Shown in pieces: positions 33,300 through 45,362 of a DNA stretch of 64,000 bases. The notes under the pieces were generated by a model that was given only the letters and a program-made list of their open reading frames with translations, was not told the DNA's origin and did no database searches. Position 1 is the first letter of the stretch; the number at the start of each line of letters is the position of its first letter. The stretch spans positions 9,332,600-9,396,599 of the forward strand of contig JAJHZJ010000399.1 in assembly GCA_023548195.1 (NCBI GenBank). The letters are read 5' to 3'. The position numbers were made by a program, and so were the translations under genes. This DNA is from Bettongia penicillata ogilbyi. Lineage: Eukaryota > Chordata > Mammalia > Diprotodontia > Potoroidae.

Positions 33300-35850
33300 T
33301 TGCACAATAGTGCTATTAACATAAATGTTGTTACAACTGATAAAGCATGTAATATATTGCGTAAAGGACACATCTTGACTTTGTACAACTATTCACTCTA
33401 CTAATTTTTTGGGGGTACAGTAACTCATAAAGACTATCTACTAAGATATGAAGGAGTTACTTTCAGTGGAAGAGTTGTTTACATTGATGAAATCAGGTCA
33501 GCTCATGCATACAGAACTATTTTCCCCTTGCATGATAAAGAAATATGGATTGTAGAATCTTGGTCATCATCTATCTTTTTTTAGAGAGAAAATATTGGTT
33601 GGCTTCTCAGGTCTGAGGACACGGACTATTTCATTTTGTCTTTGCTGTGCCCACCACCTCATACAACACAGAGTAGTGCTTGTTGACTGATCGCTACAGA
33701 ATCCGTCATTCAAACAATAAAATATTATTGAGTGACCACCATGTCCCAAGACAGTAGTGTTAAACAAATAGAAACAAGGCCACTAACCTGTGCACTAAAG
33801 GCCTCTGACATTTTGTGGAATATTTCCCAATTAAATTTTAATCTAGTTGGGCCTTACTTTGGAGTGTTGTGGGCTACCTGAGTATTTGGACAGCTCTATC
33901 CTAGGCATTATGCTAGGTGCTTTGGAAGATGCAAAAGTAGAAGACTCAAGAGATTACAATTTCATTGCAGGCACTAAAATAATAAGAGAATGCAAGAAGG
34001 TAGAGGAGAGGCATCACAGAGTAGTACAAAGTCAGTAGACCGAGTTTGAAATCCAAATATGTCACTAACTAGCTGTGTTACCTTGGGCCATAGACTTCCA
34101 CCTTGCAGGGTCTTGGTTTCCCCCTTCTAAAATAAGGAATTTTGACTTTAAAGATACTAAGGTCTCTTACAATTCTTGACATTCTGTGACTTCTGAACCT
34201 GAGAGAGAGATATGCAGGGAGGGGAATTACTGGGCTAGGTGGAGTGGTTATAAGCAGAATCATCTCTGTACTCAGGCAGAATATCACATGAGGACCTAAA
34301 AAATATGTGTGGCATATTCCTGACAGACAACCCCTCCACCCCAGCATTAAAATGTTTCCTGTCAGGACTACAGATATACTTGACAGAATTCTTATAAAAT
34401 CCACATTAAAAGATGAAGTATAATGTTACTAATGGAAACCAGTTCCGTTGGGATTTACTTTACGTTTATTTGTACCCAAAACATAGGCCATGGGAGGGCA
34501 ACTCCTGGCTGGTTGGTTAATGCTTGGCATAAGCCTAATTGTTAAGCTGGTTTGAAGTCTCATAAGGAGGCTCATCTAAGCCTGGAAATCTCCAACTGCA
34601 ACAGGAAAACTGGGTGGTCACATACTTAGAAGACCCCTATTATACTTTAAATAACTGATGTTTTACCAAAAGACTGCATATGTTTGTTTTAATAAATAAA
34701 GGTAAAATCCATAATCATTTTGAGGACAGGATGAAGAATAGGGACTAGCCCATTCTGTTTTATGTGAATAGTTTTAATTGTGTAAATAGGTGACATGGCT
34801 TCCTCATTAACGAGCTTTGGCATTTTAGCGATTTAAAAAACAAATCTGGATCTGTGATTTCACCAACGTGTGGGAACTTACTCCATCAACGTAAATTGGT
34901 CAGTCTAGCATTTATAATCGTAGAGAATTGCTTGAGGACTTGAGGGGTTAAGTATATCACCAATGATCCCTCAGGGCATGTATGTGGAATTAAATCCGGG
35001 TCGTCTGGACTCCAGGATTAGCTCTCATTTCAGGATAAACTAATTCTTTGTATATATTTTTTGTCATATGTTCGTATGTTTTTGTATATGCTTTTATTGT
35101 GGCCAAAACCATGATGGAACAAATCATACCCCAGGATTTCAGGGACATCTGATCGGGCTCACAGGGGTGCTCCCTCTTGTGATGCATTACAGAAGGCACT
35201 TGATAAATATGAAGGTACTATACGCATAAATGCCAACCATTGATCATTACAGATCACAACCCTCCACACCTCAGCAGAGAATGTCATAAATGTCTGTGGC
35301 AAAAACAAACAAAAATCATCATCTGACAGTTGACTTTCTAGTGATGAGTATCTCTGACCTTACTGAGGCCAGTCCCGTACTTGAAATCTCTGCAGCTGAA
35401 CAGGAACTGCCAGAGCTTGTGCTGCCCTGGTAGAGCCTTCAAGACCCCAGGGTCACTTGGTTACAAGGAAAGACTTTTGGATGTGAAGAGGAGTGAGATA
35501 GGTAGTGATAATGATGGGAAAAAAATAAAAAGGTGTCAAAGAAACATTAAACATCACACACACAGAATAGAACACAAAGAAATTCGGAAGGGGACATAGG
35601 AAGTCCATCAGATTAAATTTAATATATACTTAAAAACCCCCTAAGCTGCACATTCATATCTTCATAGATAATCTTCTTTTCTGCTTTTTCTTAAATTCAC
35701 ATTTAAAATAATTAAAGACTTAAGAAAGGAATCCAAGGTCACTACAATGAGGCATCATCTAGAAATTTAGTCAGTGATATTCTAAGAAAAAAAGATGGAT
35801 TTAACCTTTAGGCTTATGATGCCTCAAAGAGATCAACATAAAAGAGAAAA
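33300..35850. other. Intronic sequence with short old repeats
   Basis: A MIR-related SINE at about 34,030-34,195 (+, 'agctgtgttaccttgggcc') and a reversed MIR fragment at about 34,915-35,045 are visible. The rest is unique AT-rich intron. Confidence 0.5.
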
Positions 35851-36470
35851 GACTCATGTATGAGAATACTTATAGTATTAAAAACTAGAAACTAAGGGAC
35901 TCCCTATCTATTGGGGAATGCCTAAGCAAATTAAATGACATGACTGTAATGGAATATTATTGCACTGTTAGAAATGACAAAAAATGGACATTTTCGGAAG
36001 AAACTGGGAAGACCTCTGTAAACTGACACAGAATGAAGTAAACAAATTCATGAGAGCAATTTATGCAATGATAAAAACATTATAAAGAAAAGCAACTTTG
36101 AAAGCCTAATAAAGAGCTCTGATCATTACAATGTCAAACCACAATTCCAAGAAGTTTGATGAAATATGCTATCTGCCTCCAGACAGAGAGGGGATAGACT
36201 TAAAATGCATTTTTAGGCATTGGCCAATGGGGAAATTTGTTTTGCTTTACTGTGTATATTTGTTAAAAGAGTTTGCTTCCCTTCCTCCCTCTCTCCTTTT
36301 CCTTCCTTCCTTCCTTCCTTCCTTCCTTCCTTCCTTCCTTCCTTCCTTCCTTCCTTCCTTCCTTCCTTCCTTCCTTCCTTCCTTCCTTCTTTCCTTCCTC
36401 CCCATTCTCCCTCCCTCCCTCCCTCAGTGGTGGTGGTAGGGGAGTAGAAAGGAGAGAAAAAAATGCTTAT
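35850..36470 (+). mobile_element. Old L1 3' end with internal microsatellite
   Basis: It reads 'ggaatgcctaagcaaattaaatgacatgactgtaatggaatattattgcactg', then 'gacctctgtaaactgacacagaatgaagt' and 'gctatctgcctccagacagagagggg'. An L1-type 3' region, diverged. Confidence 0.75.
36301..36398. repeat. (CCTT)n tetranucleotide microsatellite
   Basis: About 22 perfect CCTT units followed by a variant end. In the PALLD transcript it reads as (AAGG)n. It produces long artefactual Phe-Leu-Pro-Ser and Arg-Lys-Glu-Gly open frames. Confidence 0.97.
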
Positions 36471-36489
36471 TAATTGGAAAAATAAAAAA

Positions 36490-36780
36490 AAATAAAAAAG
36501 AGAAAGGTGAGAAGACTTATATGAACTGATACAGTGAAAGCAGCATGATCCAAACAGTCTTTGCACATAATGGCCATACTCCTGTAAAGGAAAGCAATAC
36601 TGAAAGACTTGAGAACCCTTATCGATGCTATGTCTAATAACTTCGGACAGATGATGAAGCAAGCCTCCTGGTTCTCGGCAGAGAGTGGTCGACTTGAGAA
36701 GCAGAACGAGGCATGTATTTGCAGACCTGGCCAAACTGGCATTTTGCTTGACTGTGCTTATTTGTTTTAAGGGATGGAAG
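36490..36780 (+). mobile_element. Second old L1 3' end
   Basis: It repeats the region order of 35,980-36,260: 'gacttatatgaactgatacagtgaaag', 'cttgagaacccttatcgatgc', 'ccaaactggcattttgcttgactgtgcttatttg'. Its sequence differs, so it is a separate insertion or tandem partner. Confidence 0.7.
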
Positions 36781-37249
36781 TCACTTGGTAGTGATAGTGA
36801 TATAAAACTATAGCTTCAATAAAATATTAAAATTAAGCAAAAAACAAATCTTGGGTTTAAATTTGCCTTAATAGGAATTATCTGAGGATGAGGAAGGGAA
36901 CTTACTTTTATCAGATCGTGTTATTCTAGATAACCTTCTAATTGGTAAAATATATGATGTTTTTGAATATCAGCAGTCCTTCTATCCCCAAAGCCTTTTA
37001 AAAAGGCACTAAAATGACAAGACAGAAGAAACTGGTTCGCAGAAAGGCCCTAACCTAGCCTACATTATAAGCAAGATTCCACTACAAAAGACTTTATGAG
37101 GGTCTCCTAATTGGCTTGTTGAACTGAAATTTTGCTACAATAAAGAAGATATGTTAGACATGCTAAAAACACATTCTTTAGCTTTAGGATCTGGAAAGGA
37201 AACACAGCTGCCGGCAGCGAGTCAGTAAGTGAAAAGAGGTAGCTGTAGT

Positions 37250-37435
37250 GTAGTTAAAAAAAAAATACTGGATTTAGAGTCCAAGGAATTCGAATCCTGA
37301 CTGTGCCAACTAACTATGTAACCTTGGGCAAGTGACTTTACATTTCTGGGATTGGTTTCCTCATTTGTTTAAAAAAAAAGGAAGTGGAAGTAGTGAATCT
37401 TAAAAATTCCCTTTCAAATCCAATTATCTAGGAGT
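37250..37435 (+). repeat. MIR-related SINE
   Basis: It reads 'tggatttagagtccaaggaattcgaatcctg', 'taaccttgggcaagtgacttta', 'gatttcctcatttgttt', with an internal A-run. Confidence 0.75.
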
Positions 37436-37864
37436 CAAAGATACAAGAAGAAAATTCATCTTTCCCTCCAACCTCCTGAATCTCTGTTTTGGTAGATGAA
37501 TTGGAAAATTTTTTGGTTGAAATAGTTGAAAGAGTTGAAGGCTATATACACCTCTAACATTATTAACCCTGAATTCACCACTCTCCAGAATAGTGACTCC
37601 TGGACCACTATTTCAGGAAAAGCCCCAGTCATGCTTTACTTCCTTACTGACTCTCTCTGCCTTCTCCTCCTTGTCAGTTGCCTTGTCCCCATGAAGTTAC
37701 CTTTTCCTCCCTTCCCTTTCCAGTTCTATATTGGTGAACCATAATCAGATGAACTTTCTGTTGTTCTCAAATGGGGTGTGTGAATCTATTTCCTTACAAT
37801 TCAGCTCAAGAACTTTGTGGACCAAATGACTTTGTCCTGGCCACCAACTCCCCTTTGTGTATTG

Positions 37865-38105
37865 TGCTCCTTGAAGACAGAGACTACCTTTGCCTTTGTA
37901 TTTGTATCTCCAACACTTAGCACTATGCTAAGTAAGTGCTTAATTAATGCTCACTCATTCATTTGAAAAAAGCATAATACTTCAAAAATTTTATTTTTAA
38001 AAGTCAAGGATAAGCTAAAACAATCCTCTAAACTTTGTGTCTCCCTGAGCACTTAGCACAGTGGTCTGAATAGAGTAGGTGCTTTGTAAGTATTTGATTA
38101 ATGAA
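37865..38105 (+). repeat. Two L2-type 3' tails
   Basis: 37,865-37,965 ('ccttgaagacagagactacctttgcc', 'caacacttagcactatgctaagtaagtgctt') and 38,030-38,105 ('gagcacttagcacagtggtctgaatagagtaggtgctttg'). Confidence 0.65.
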
Positions 38106-38109
38106 TACA

Positions 38110-41100
38110 CAGATGGATGAAACCAAAATTTCAGAGTATTAAAAGGTCAGATCCCCAAATTGACACTCTCTTATTTTTGTGAGGATCTAGTCCTAAAGAA
38201 TTAGGGGGTATTCATTCTTTTCCTCCCTATTCTGCACAAATTAGCCCTAATAATCATCATCCTTAGTTCTTCCTGCTACCCCATTAAATGATACTAATTT
38301 GCCCATCTCTACTATGACTGAATAGTGCTCTCTACATGAAGGGAAGCAAACTTTTGGCAGAAATCAGACTCCCAATGCAAAAGCTAAACATTATCCACAA
38401 GACCACCTTTCTCTAACAAGCCTAGCTGTGTGTGAGTTTTCAATTCCAAACATGCCTGTAGAGCTCACTGCTGCACTCCCAGGGCTATGCTGGACTATTG
38501 AAGTAGACAGGGTTTTTGCATTAAATCTCCAGTCTGCAAAATTATCCAATTCCTAGCATAAGGACTGTTATTTATGTAAAGTGGAAATAACATTTATATT
38601 TCATAGTTTATCAAATTCAATTTGTAGCACTCATGTCTATGCAAAAGTTTGCCTCTTTTTGTAAGCATGATATACAACTGGAGGAAGTTACCAACTGCTG
38701 GAGAGCATTTCCAGAATCCAGGCATGATGCATCAGGGTCACTTAGCAACACACAAACACAGAGCACAACATTCGTGTTTAGATTAAATTGTGTTTTAAAG
38801 ATAGGATTAGGCTCTAAAATAAATTCTCTCTTAGGTTTTCATTTTGGCCTCGATTTTGGTCTTGTGGTACGTGATCCCTCATCGTTTTCACTAAACTTTG
38901 GCTGTTTCATTCTCCTGCAGCATACACCAAAAAGGATACAAGGAATGTACATGGTCATAGCTCATGTTTTCTCCCAAGCAGAATTTGGGCATTGTCAACC
39001 AGAATTTGAAGGGCTATTTATTCCAGAAAGATTAATCCAGGTGGGAAGACATCATTGAAAAGGGCTTCTATTTTTATGGACTATAAAATAGCCCTCATTG
39101 AACTTCAACATCTTCTTAACCCTGATCCTCACCCTGTTTCCCTGGCGGCTTACTGTAATTATTTTCCACTGTTCAGGGAATCTTGACTGTCTGGGTTTCA
39201 TTAACCAACTGATTTTTCCACTCCAGCTCTCTTCTCTTCCCCTCTGGTCATTTCACATTATGGCAGGCTGCAATGTACTTTAAAAAGAGGGAAGTCTTCC
39301 CCTGCTTTCCATTTCCAGCCTTCATCTTCTTCTTCTTTTTGGTAAACAAAGAAGCAAAATAGAAAATAAGAATCGTATAGTCTTCAGGTTCTGTTTCAGC
39401 ACTCTCTAGGAAGTGAAACTATCTTATGTTTTGGGAATTAAGAGAGCCTGAAAAAAAGGGGCTACTTTTGATATGGCTCTTAGAATATTAATGTTATAAT
39501 CTGCAAAATTAAGAGCATGGCAAGTGGTTTTAGACTGACAGATGTTACCAGGTTGGGATGACAAAACACCCTGTGACAAAACAACTCTCTAGAGCTCTGT
39601 GGAGGTATTGTAGCAAACAAAGGATAAAGCATGCTGGGGGTTAGGCACAAAAATGGTTTGCCACCTGTCATTTCTAAATACCACTCTAGATTCCAATGGG
39701 TGGTAAATCTCAGTGCAATTTTCTACATAGTGACTCACAAAACCAGCATGAGGTTTGGCATGATTCTAGGTGCCTGGCAATATCTGCCAAATGAAGACCT
39801 AAGATTCACAAAGCAGGAAGTTTTGCGCTCAGGATTAAGACATACTGGCAAAACCTTGTTAAGAAGCTTGAGGAGCATCTGTCCGGACTGTAGGGGGCAA
39901 AAAAAAAATCTCCCATGGCAGTTTTCACGTGAGATAAATGTCTCTATTTAGCCAGCTGCACATTATTCAAGGCCTTATTATCCCACGTGAGAAGGATCCA
40001 GACCTTCTGCTTCTTTCCTCTCTTTATTTGGCTTATTTAGGTAGGAAAGGTGACTTCGAATGAATGGATTGTTTTACTACCTCAGGTAAGAATGGCCTCT
40101 GGAATTCTAATGACTTAAATTAAAAGTCAGGCCCATCCTGGGGATACCAAAGCAGGTGTGTTGTTCTAACCTTTGTTGGAAAAGTAGGCTAGGAAGGCTC
40201 TTTGCAGTCTGTTACAAATTAGTCAACAATTGAGCCTCTTTTTCTGTCCTACCTTTCCTCTTTCACTTGATGGGGAATAGACATCAGGACACTATTTCAT
40301 AGGACTGGCCAGCCCCAGAGAAGGTTCCCTTAGAACCTGTGATGAAGGTCCAACCATTCCTACAGCAGCATCCCCAGTGCCACAAACCACCCTCCTGTGG
40401 CCTATGCTATGGTCCGGATATCTGACCCTCTCTCTTTCTGCAGTTGTAATGGCTATGGAAGCCCATTGCTGCTCCCTATGTCCTTCTTTATGAGGGTGGA
40501 AGGGAATTAGGAGAGGAAGCCATAAGTTAAGAGGACCTCACACAGGCAGCATAGGGTTTGAAATTTTTCTTCCAAGACTATGTTGATTTATACTCTGGTT
40601 ATAGTCTATCTAGAAGACTTTCCTATCCCAGTTCCACCCTTAGGGATATTTTCCAAAAGTGTATGAAAGGTAGAACTATATGGACTGGGTTAGAAAATCA
40701 CAGGATTTAGAGCTAGAAATGCTGTAGATACAGTTCCCTCATTTGGAAGATAAGGAAAGCAAATCCTTGCAAGGGGAAACAACGTAGCCAACATACAAAT
40801 AATAAGCATCAAAATCAGAACAGTCTCTCACTTTCTTCAACTCTAAAATGAGGGAGATGGACTAGATAGCCCTTGAAGTCCCTTTTAATCTAGATCTATT
40901 ACCTTTCCTTTAAAAAAACAGCTTATATTCAATACCCAACCCCTGATTTTAAGACATACATCACAACAACATTCAGTTGGATGGGCAGCCCACAGAATCA
41001 TTTAATTTTGGGTGGGCTCTCTATGTGCATAATAAGCTGATCTTAGAATGAAATAGAAGATTGATCTGCATTACATTTTGAAACGCAGAGTTTCAATATT

Positions 41101-41340
41101 TCTAAACTGTCCATTTCCTTAACTGTGCATTCTATTCCTGGTGAGGATAACCTTATATGTCTTAAAATCAGGGGATACAATGATCTCAGAAGAATTAAAC
41201 TTACACATGACTCAAAGGGCAATGTAAAAAGTGTGAATATCTATGAGTAGGTTACAGCAAGATAATAATAATAATTTCCAAGATGTAGGATAGATGAAAT
41301 TATTTAATGTCTGGCAAAAAAGAGGAGGTAAACTGGTAAT
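38110..41340. other. Intronic sequence, largely unique
   Basis: A 3.2-kb part of the 12-kb intron with few repeats. A MIR-related SINE lies near 40,685-40,905. The plus-strand frames at 38,633-39,058 and 39,631-39,951 have no recognised domain. The relative lack of repeats could reflect conserved non-coding sequence, but nothing specific is seen. Confidence 0.45.
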
Positions 41341-41344
41341 ACAG

Positions 41345-42075
41345 CAACCAGCCAATAAGCATTCACTAAGTACCAGCCACATGTGAAGCACTGAGGACAC
41401 AAACACAAAAGTATCCTGGCCTTCAGGAAGCTTAAATTTTCAAGAATTAGAGAAAACCCTGTAATGGTAACCCAGCGTTAATAAAAGGAAGAAGATTAGG
41501 GTAGAGTTCTGTAGAGGATAAATGCAAAAATACAGGCAAGAATCAAACAGAATAAGTGGACCTGGAGAAATTGAAATCTCCATCTGTGGTTGGAGTAAAA
41601 ACCATAGCTAACATTTGTATAATAGTGTTTTATGGTTTGCAAAACACTTTATCACGTTGACAGCAAAACCAGCTTCTTCAATACCTATGTATTTCCTAGC
41701 CTGCGATGAAAGATCATAAAAAACATTCTAAACACCACTTAATCACCATAAAAGTTTCTGTTTTCCATAACAAGTTAGTTTCTGACCTGCCACTGTGTCC
41801 TAAGGTCCTCCAGGTCTTACCACCTGACTTGCCTCTAGCCTTTGAGGACCTTGAGCATTGTAATGGATTTCCTGATGCAGCTTAATGAGCTCAGTCACCT
41901 CTCCACAGCACCCTCCGGAATTCCAGGCTGAGTTTTCTTTTATGTGTTGTCTTCCTTAATTATAGTGTGAGCTTCTAGAGAGCAAGGACTGTCTCGTGTT
42001 CTCCATTTGTATCACAGGTGCTTGGCACAGTGCTTGGCATATAGTGAGTGCTTAATTAATCAATTAGCTAATTAG
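41345..42075 (+). repeat. Old interspersed repeats including an L2 3' end
   Basis: 41,345-41,445 has the 'gcattcactaagtaccagccacatgtgaagcactgaggacac' pattern. 41,960-42,075 has 'gtgagcttctagagagcaaggactgtctcg', 'ggtgcttggcacagtgcttggcatatagtgagtgcttaat'. Confidence 0.65.
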
Positions 42076-42431
42076 TTCATTTATTGATTCATTTAATGTA
42101 TATTTAAAGGTCTTAATTCATTAAAATTGTATTTCTGTCACCAGTAACTATCTAGAATTATTCCTTCAAAACAGTATGTGATGTGATTAATGAGAAGTGA
42201 AACAAAGAAATGTTAATTAAAGCAAATGTTAAGGCACCTCTTCCATCAACTAAAAGATTCTTTATTGCTAACAAGGTAGCAATTGAAAACAAAACAAAAC
42301 AAAATTTCATATGAGTCAAAGAATGACTTCACATTTCAACTAAACAAACAGTACCATGGTCAGACTGAAGACCGGGTAAAAGAATTATGGATCAGGATGC
42401 CTGATTAGCCTGGAGTCACAACTTTCTTTAC

Positions 42432-42581
42432 CTGGGGATTGGCAGCCAGGATAGTGTAATTTCCATCATCATCTAGGGTGGAGGCTGTGGTGTGGAGAGA
42501 ACAGGTCCCATCAGGATCTTTTTGAATGCTGTAGTGATCACTTCTTGCAGAAATTTGCTTTCCATCTTTGAACCAATAGAT
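42432..42581 (-). CDS. PALLD: PALLD exon: central part of Ig3
   Basis: A 150-nt, phase 0-0 exon of 50 codons. The acceptor AG is at 42,582-42,583 (ACCTTTGTAG) and the donor GT at 42,430-42,431 (gtaaag). It encodes IYWFKDGKQISARSDHYSIQ, KDPDGTCSLHTTASTLDDDG, then NYTILAANPQ. The I-set tryptophan (IYW) and the D-x-G-x-Y core (DDDGNY) are present. At the F-strand position where most I-set domains have Cys (Y-T-C), this one has Ile (NYTI). As far as I recall this is normal for palladin Ig3, so it is not a lesion. The exon lies alone between introns of about 12.1 kb (downstream) and 9.8 kb (upstream). Confidence 0.95.
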
Positions 42582-43580
42582 CTACAAAGGTAAATTATAA
42601 ATGAACAGTTTGTGATGAGTAAAGGCCTTTGTATTATCTTTTGTTATGTACAAAACTTCACCTGAATTCACTAGCACCCTGCACTTTGATGCTCATTGTT
42701 ATGGGAGGGAGTAGAGGGAGGGCATGTGACCCTTATTTCTTGAAGGCTGTGCCAATGGAATAGAATACCTGCCAGGGTTTGAATGTAGGCCCAGTGATGG
42801 ACTACTGGTCTTCTGTCTAAAGGGCAGCCCAGCTCAGTTCAGAGAGGTTCATCATTAGATGTAGTTGAGTAGTACTTCATTTTTCAGGCATGGGAAATCT
42901 AGAAGATCATTTACTAAGGCATGAAAGGGCAGCAGTCTGTTACTAGAGGGTATACCTACACCAAACGAAATAAAAGATACATGAAAAAATAAAGTATGTA
43001 CAAAACACAGTTGTAGCCACAAGTAATTAAAATCAAAGGGTAAATCTAAGAGAAGAAAACATTGGAGTCATTGAGCTTCTCTTGGAAATTATTCCTTCTT
43101 TTAAACAGGAATTTTTAATTGAAATTGTGTCCAGTCTCTTCCTGTAGCATATCTGAGCCCAAGACTCATCAATCTCTTTCACATTAAATGCTCCATTTTG
43201 CTTTATCACGTCTTCCTGGGATCTCCTTGTTTTTGGTCACTCACCCTAACCCCTCCGACAAACCCGATCACTTCTCCTCTATCATATATGAATATAAAAA
43301 GATACATGTTTATTCACAGTTAGTTTGGCTCCCTTCACTGAATTCTTCTTTGGGGCCCTGCTATATGCTTATATTATTATTTATTATATTAATTTATATT
43401 TTTTTATATTAAGCTAATAAAGGGACCACACTGTGTCTGTTTCATTTTCTTCTTCACATGTGACACAACTCCCCAGGCATATGAGGTTTGTTTTTAACCT
43501 TTTATGAAATCTTACACCTAAGTAATCATCAATAAAAAACACATTCAAATAGGGAAAAAAATGAAAGCCACTTAAACTAT

Positions 43581-43844
43581 GGGCAGCTAGGTGACTCCAA
43601 AATGCACAGAGTACCTAGCCTGTAGTCAGCAAGACTGATCTTTCTCAGTTCAAATCTGGCCTCAGACACTCACTAGCTGTGTGACCCTGGGCAAGTCATT
43701 TAACCCTGTTTGCCTCAGTTTCCTCATCTGTCAAATGAGCTGAAGAAGGAAATGGCAAATCACTCAAGTATCTTTGCCAAGAAAACCTCAAATAGGGTCG
43801 TGAAGAGTCAGATATGACTAAAAAAATGACTGGATGACAAAACT
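43581..43844 (+). repeat. Marsupial tRNA-derived SINE, best-preserved copy
   Basis: It begins GGGCAGCTAGGTG and continues 'tcagttcaaatctggcctcagacactcactagctgtgtgaccctgggcaag', 'cctgtttgcctcagtttcctcatctgtcaaatgagctg', ending 'gactggatgacaaaac'. A short direct repeat AAACTA brackets it (43,574-43,579 and 43,840-43,845). Confidence 0.92.
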
Positions 43845-43968
43845 AGGAATAGCATTATCTGCAATGTTAAATTTACAAAAATATTCTATTCCCACTTATG
43901 CTGTTATATTTTTTTCAAATTCTGATGGAATTCTGATTTCTTTTAGATAACTGAAGTCAGATACATAT

Positions 43969-43970
<2 letters not shown>

Positions 43971-44003
<33 letters not shown>
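43971..44003. repeat. (GT)n microsatellite
   Basis: About 16 GT units. Confidence 0.95.
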
Positions 44004-44005
<2 letters not shown>

Positions 44006-44009
44006 TGTG

Positions 44010-44615
44010 TATGATAGTTGGCACGGTGTAGTGGGTGGAAAGTGATAATATTTAATATAAATTTTAGACTTTAATAAGGGTCAAAGTTTGAATTAAGAAG
44101 AGCCTGGACCTAAGAGTCCCCTTTGTTTAACTTAGAGGAAACCTTTTGATGTCAAGCAAGCAAATGGGACTTCTTTACCAGACGCTTCTTCTGGCATCTT
44201 AGTGATAAGGCCTGGGTTGTAACTTCAGCTTTATCAACTCTGTTAAGATACCACAACTTCAAAGGCCTGTTTAGGACAGGATATGTAATCTGGGTGATGG
44301 GACTTTTCCTTATCTTAAATCACAAAGGCATGCTATGGAGAGAAGATGCCCATAGCCTGGGATCATAAAACCCAACTGATGCCACTTTGTTTACAATGTG
44401 TTTATCTAAGAGAACTCCTTTCTCATGGCAAAATGTACTTTAGGCAGTCAGTTTCTATACTGAGGCAGCCAGTTCTGATCCTGGCTCCATAATGCATTAT
44501 GTTACTGTTTTCTTTAACAGGGAATTGATTAATTAATTAAATCATAAAATGTATGTATTTAGCCTGTTGCCTTTTCTCTAACCAAGTTTTCAGGTTAACA
44601 AAAGCTGGCCTTGGA
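44010..44615. other. Intronic sequence, nothing recognised
   Basis: Unique AT-rich sequence directly in front of the HAL1-like insertion. It could include LTR debris, but no clear signal was found. Confidence 0.4.
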
Positions 44616-45080
44616 AAACCTGGGTTCAGGAGCCAAGATGGCGGAGTAGAAAGACTCACATATGCTAGCTCCAAACCCACAGCCCATATATTTCCTGCAA
44701 GAAGAACTCCCCACGAATTCTGGATCACTGCAAGGCGCGCAGAAACACAGCGGAAAAGATTTCCGTTCCAGAGAGCCCTGGAGAGCCATCCCCAGGGGTC
44801 CGTCGCACTCTGAACGGAGGCCACCCCTGTGCTGCCCTGGCTGTGCGGCCCCAGAGGAGCAGATCCGAGCAGGCTTCAGGGACGGAATCTCCGGCGGCCG
44901 GGAAGGTCCCTCCACCCACAGACGCTACAGGTCAGTGAGAGAGACGTCTGGACTAGCTGAGAGGGGAGCGGGGTGTCTCCGCGACTCAGGTCCCTTTGGG
45001 AGGCAGCAGCGGAGAGAGCGGCAGAGGCAGCGGTAGAGGCAGTGGCGGCTGCCCGGGACTCCCCGAGCAGGCAGGAGCTC

Positions 45081-45224
45081 CATTGCTGAAGGTCTCTGCA
45101 TAAACCCCATGAGGGAACTGAGCCTGGGAGATGGCCCTGCCCCCACCTGCCCCATTACTGAAAGTCTGTGCATAAAGCCCCTGAGGGAACTGAGCCTGGG
45201 AGGTGGCCCTGCCCCCACCCAAGT
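45081..45224 (+). repeat. Two 72-bp tandem units in the 5' region of the HAL1-like element
   Basis: Unit 1 (45,081-45,152) and unit 2 (45,153-45,224) share 'gagggaactgagcctggga', 'tggccctgcccccacc' and other blocks, with scattered substitutions. They lie between the CpG-rich start and ORF1, where promoter monomers occur in some L1 families. Confidence 0.85.
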
Positions 45225-45362
45225 ACCAGAACTTAAGCTCACATTGAATAGCAGCCGCACCTGCCCCTGAAAGCCCATTTGAATCTCAGACCCCAAGCAC
45301 TAGCTGGGCAGATCTAGGCAGGGGTGGACAGGAATCTCAGAACTCAAGTAACTGGCTGGAAG

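Noticed and set aside
36213..36734. Long minus-strand frame rich in Lys-Glu-Gly-Arg
   Set aside because: Produced by the (CCTT)n microsatellite, which is open in all frames.
38633..39058. 141-codon plus-strand open frame in a PALLD intron
   Set aside because: No recognisable domain, no splice or promoter context, and its length is within chance expectation for 64 kb in six frames.
44553..45296. Cluster of overlapping frames in a GC-rich block, considered as a CpG-island promoter or first exon of a cellular gene
   Set aside because: The block begins and ends within a TSD-bounded retroelement and precedes its ORF1, so it is the element's own 5' region.
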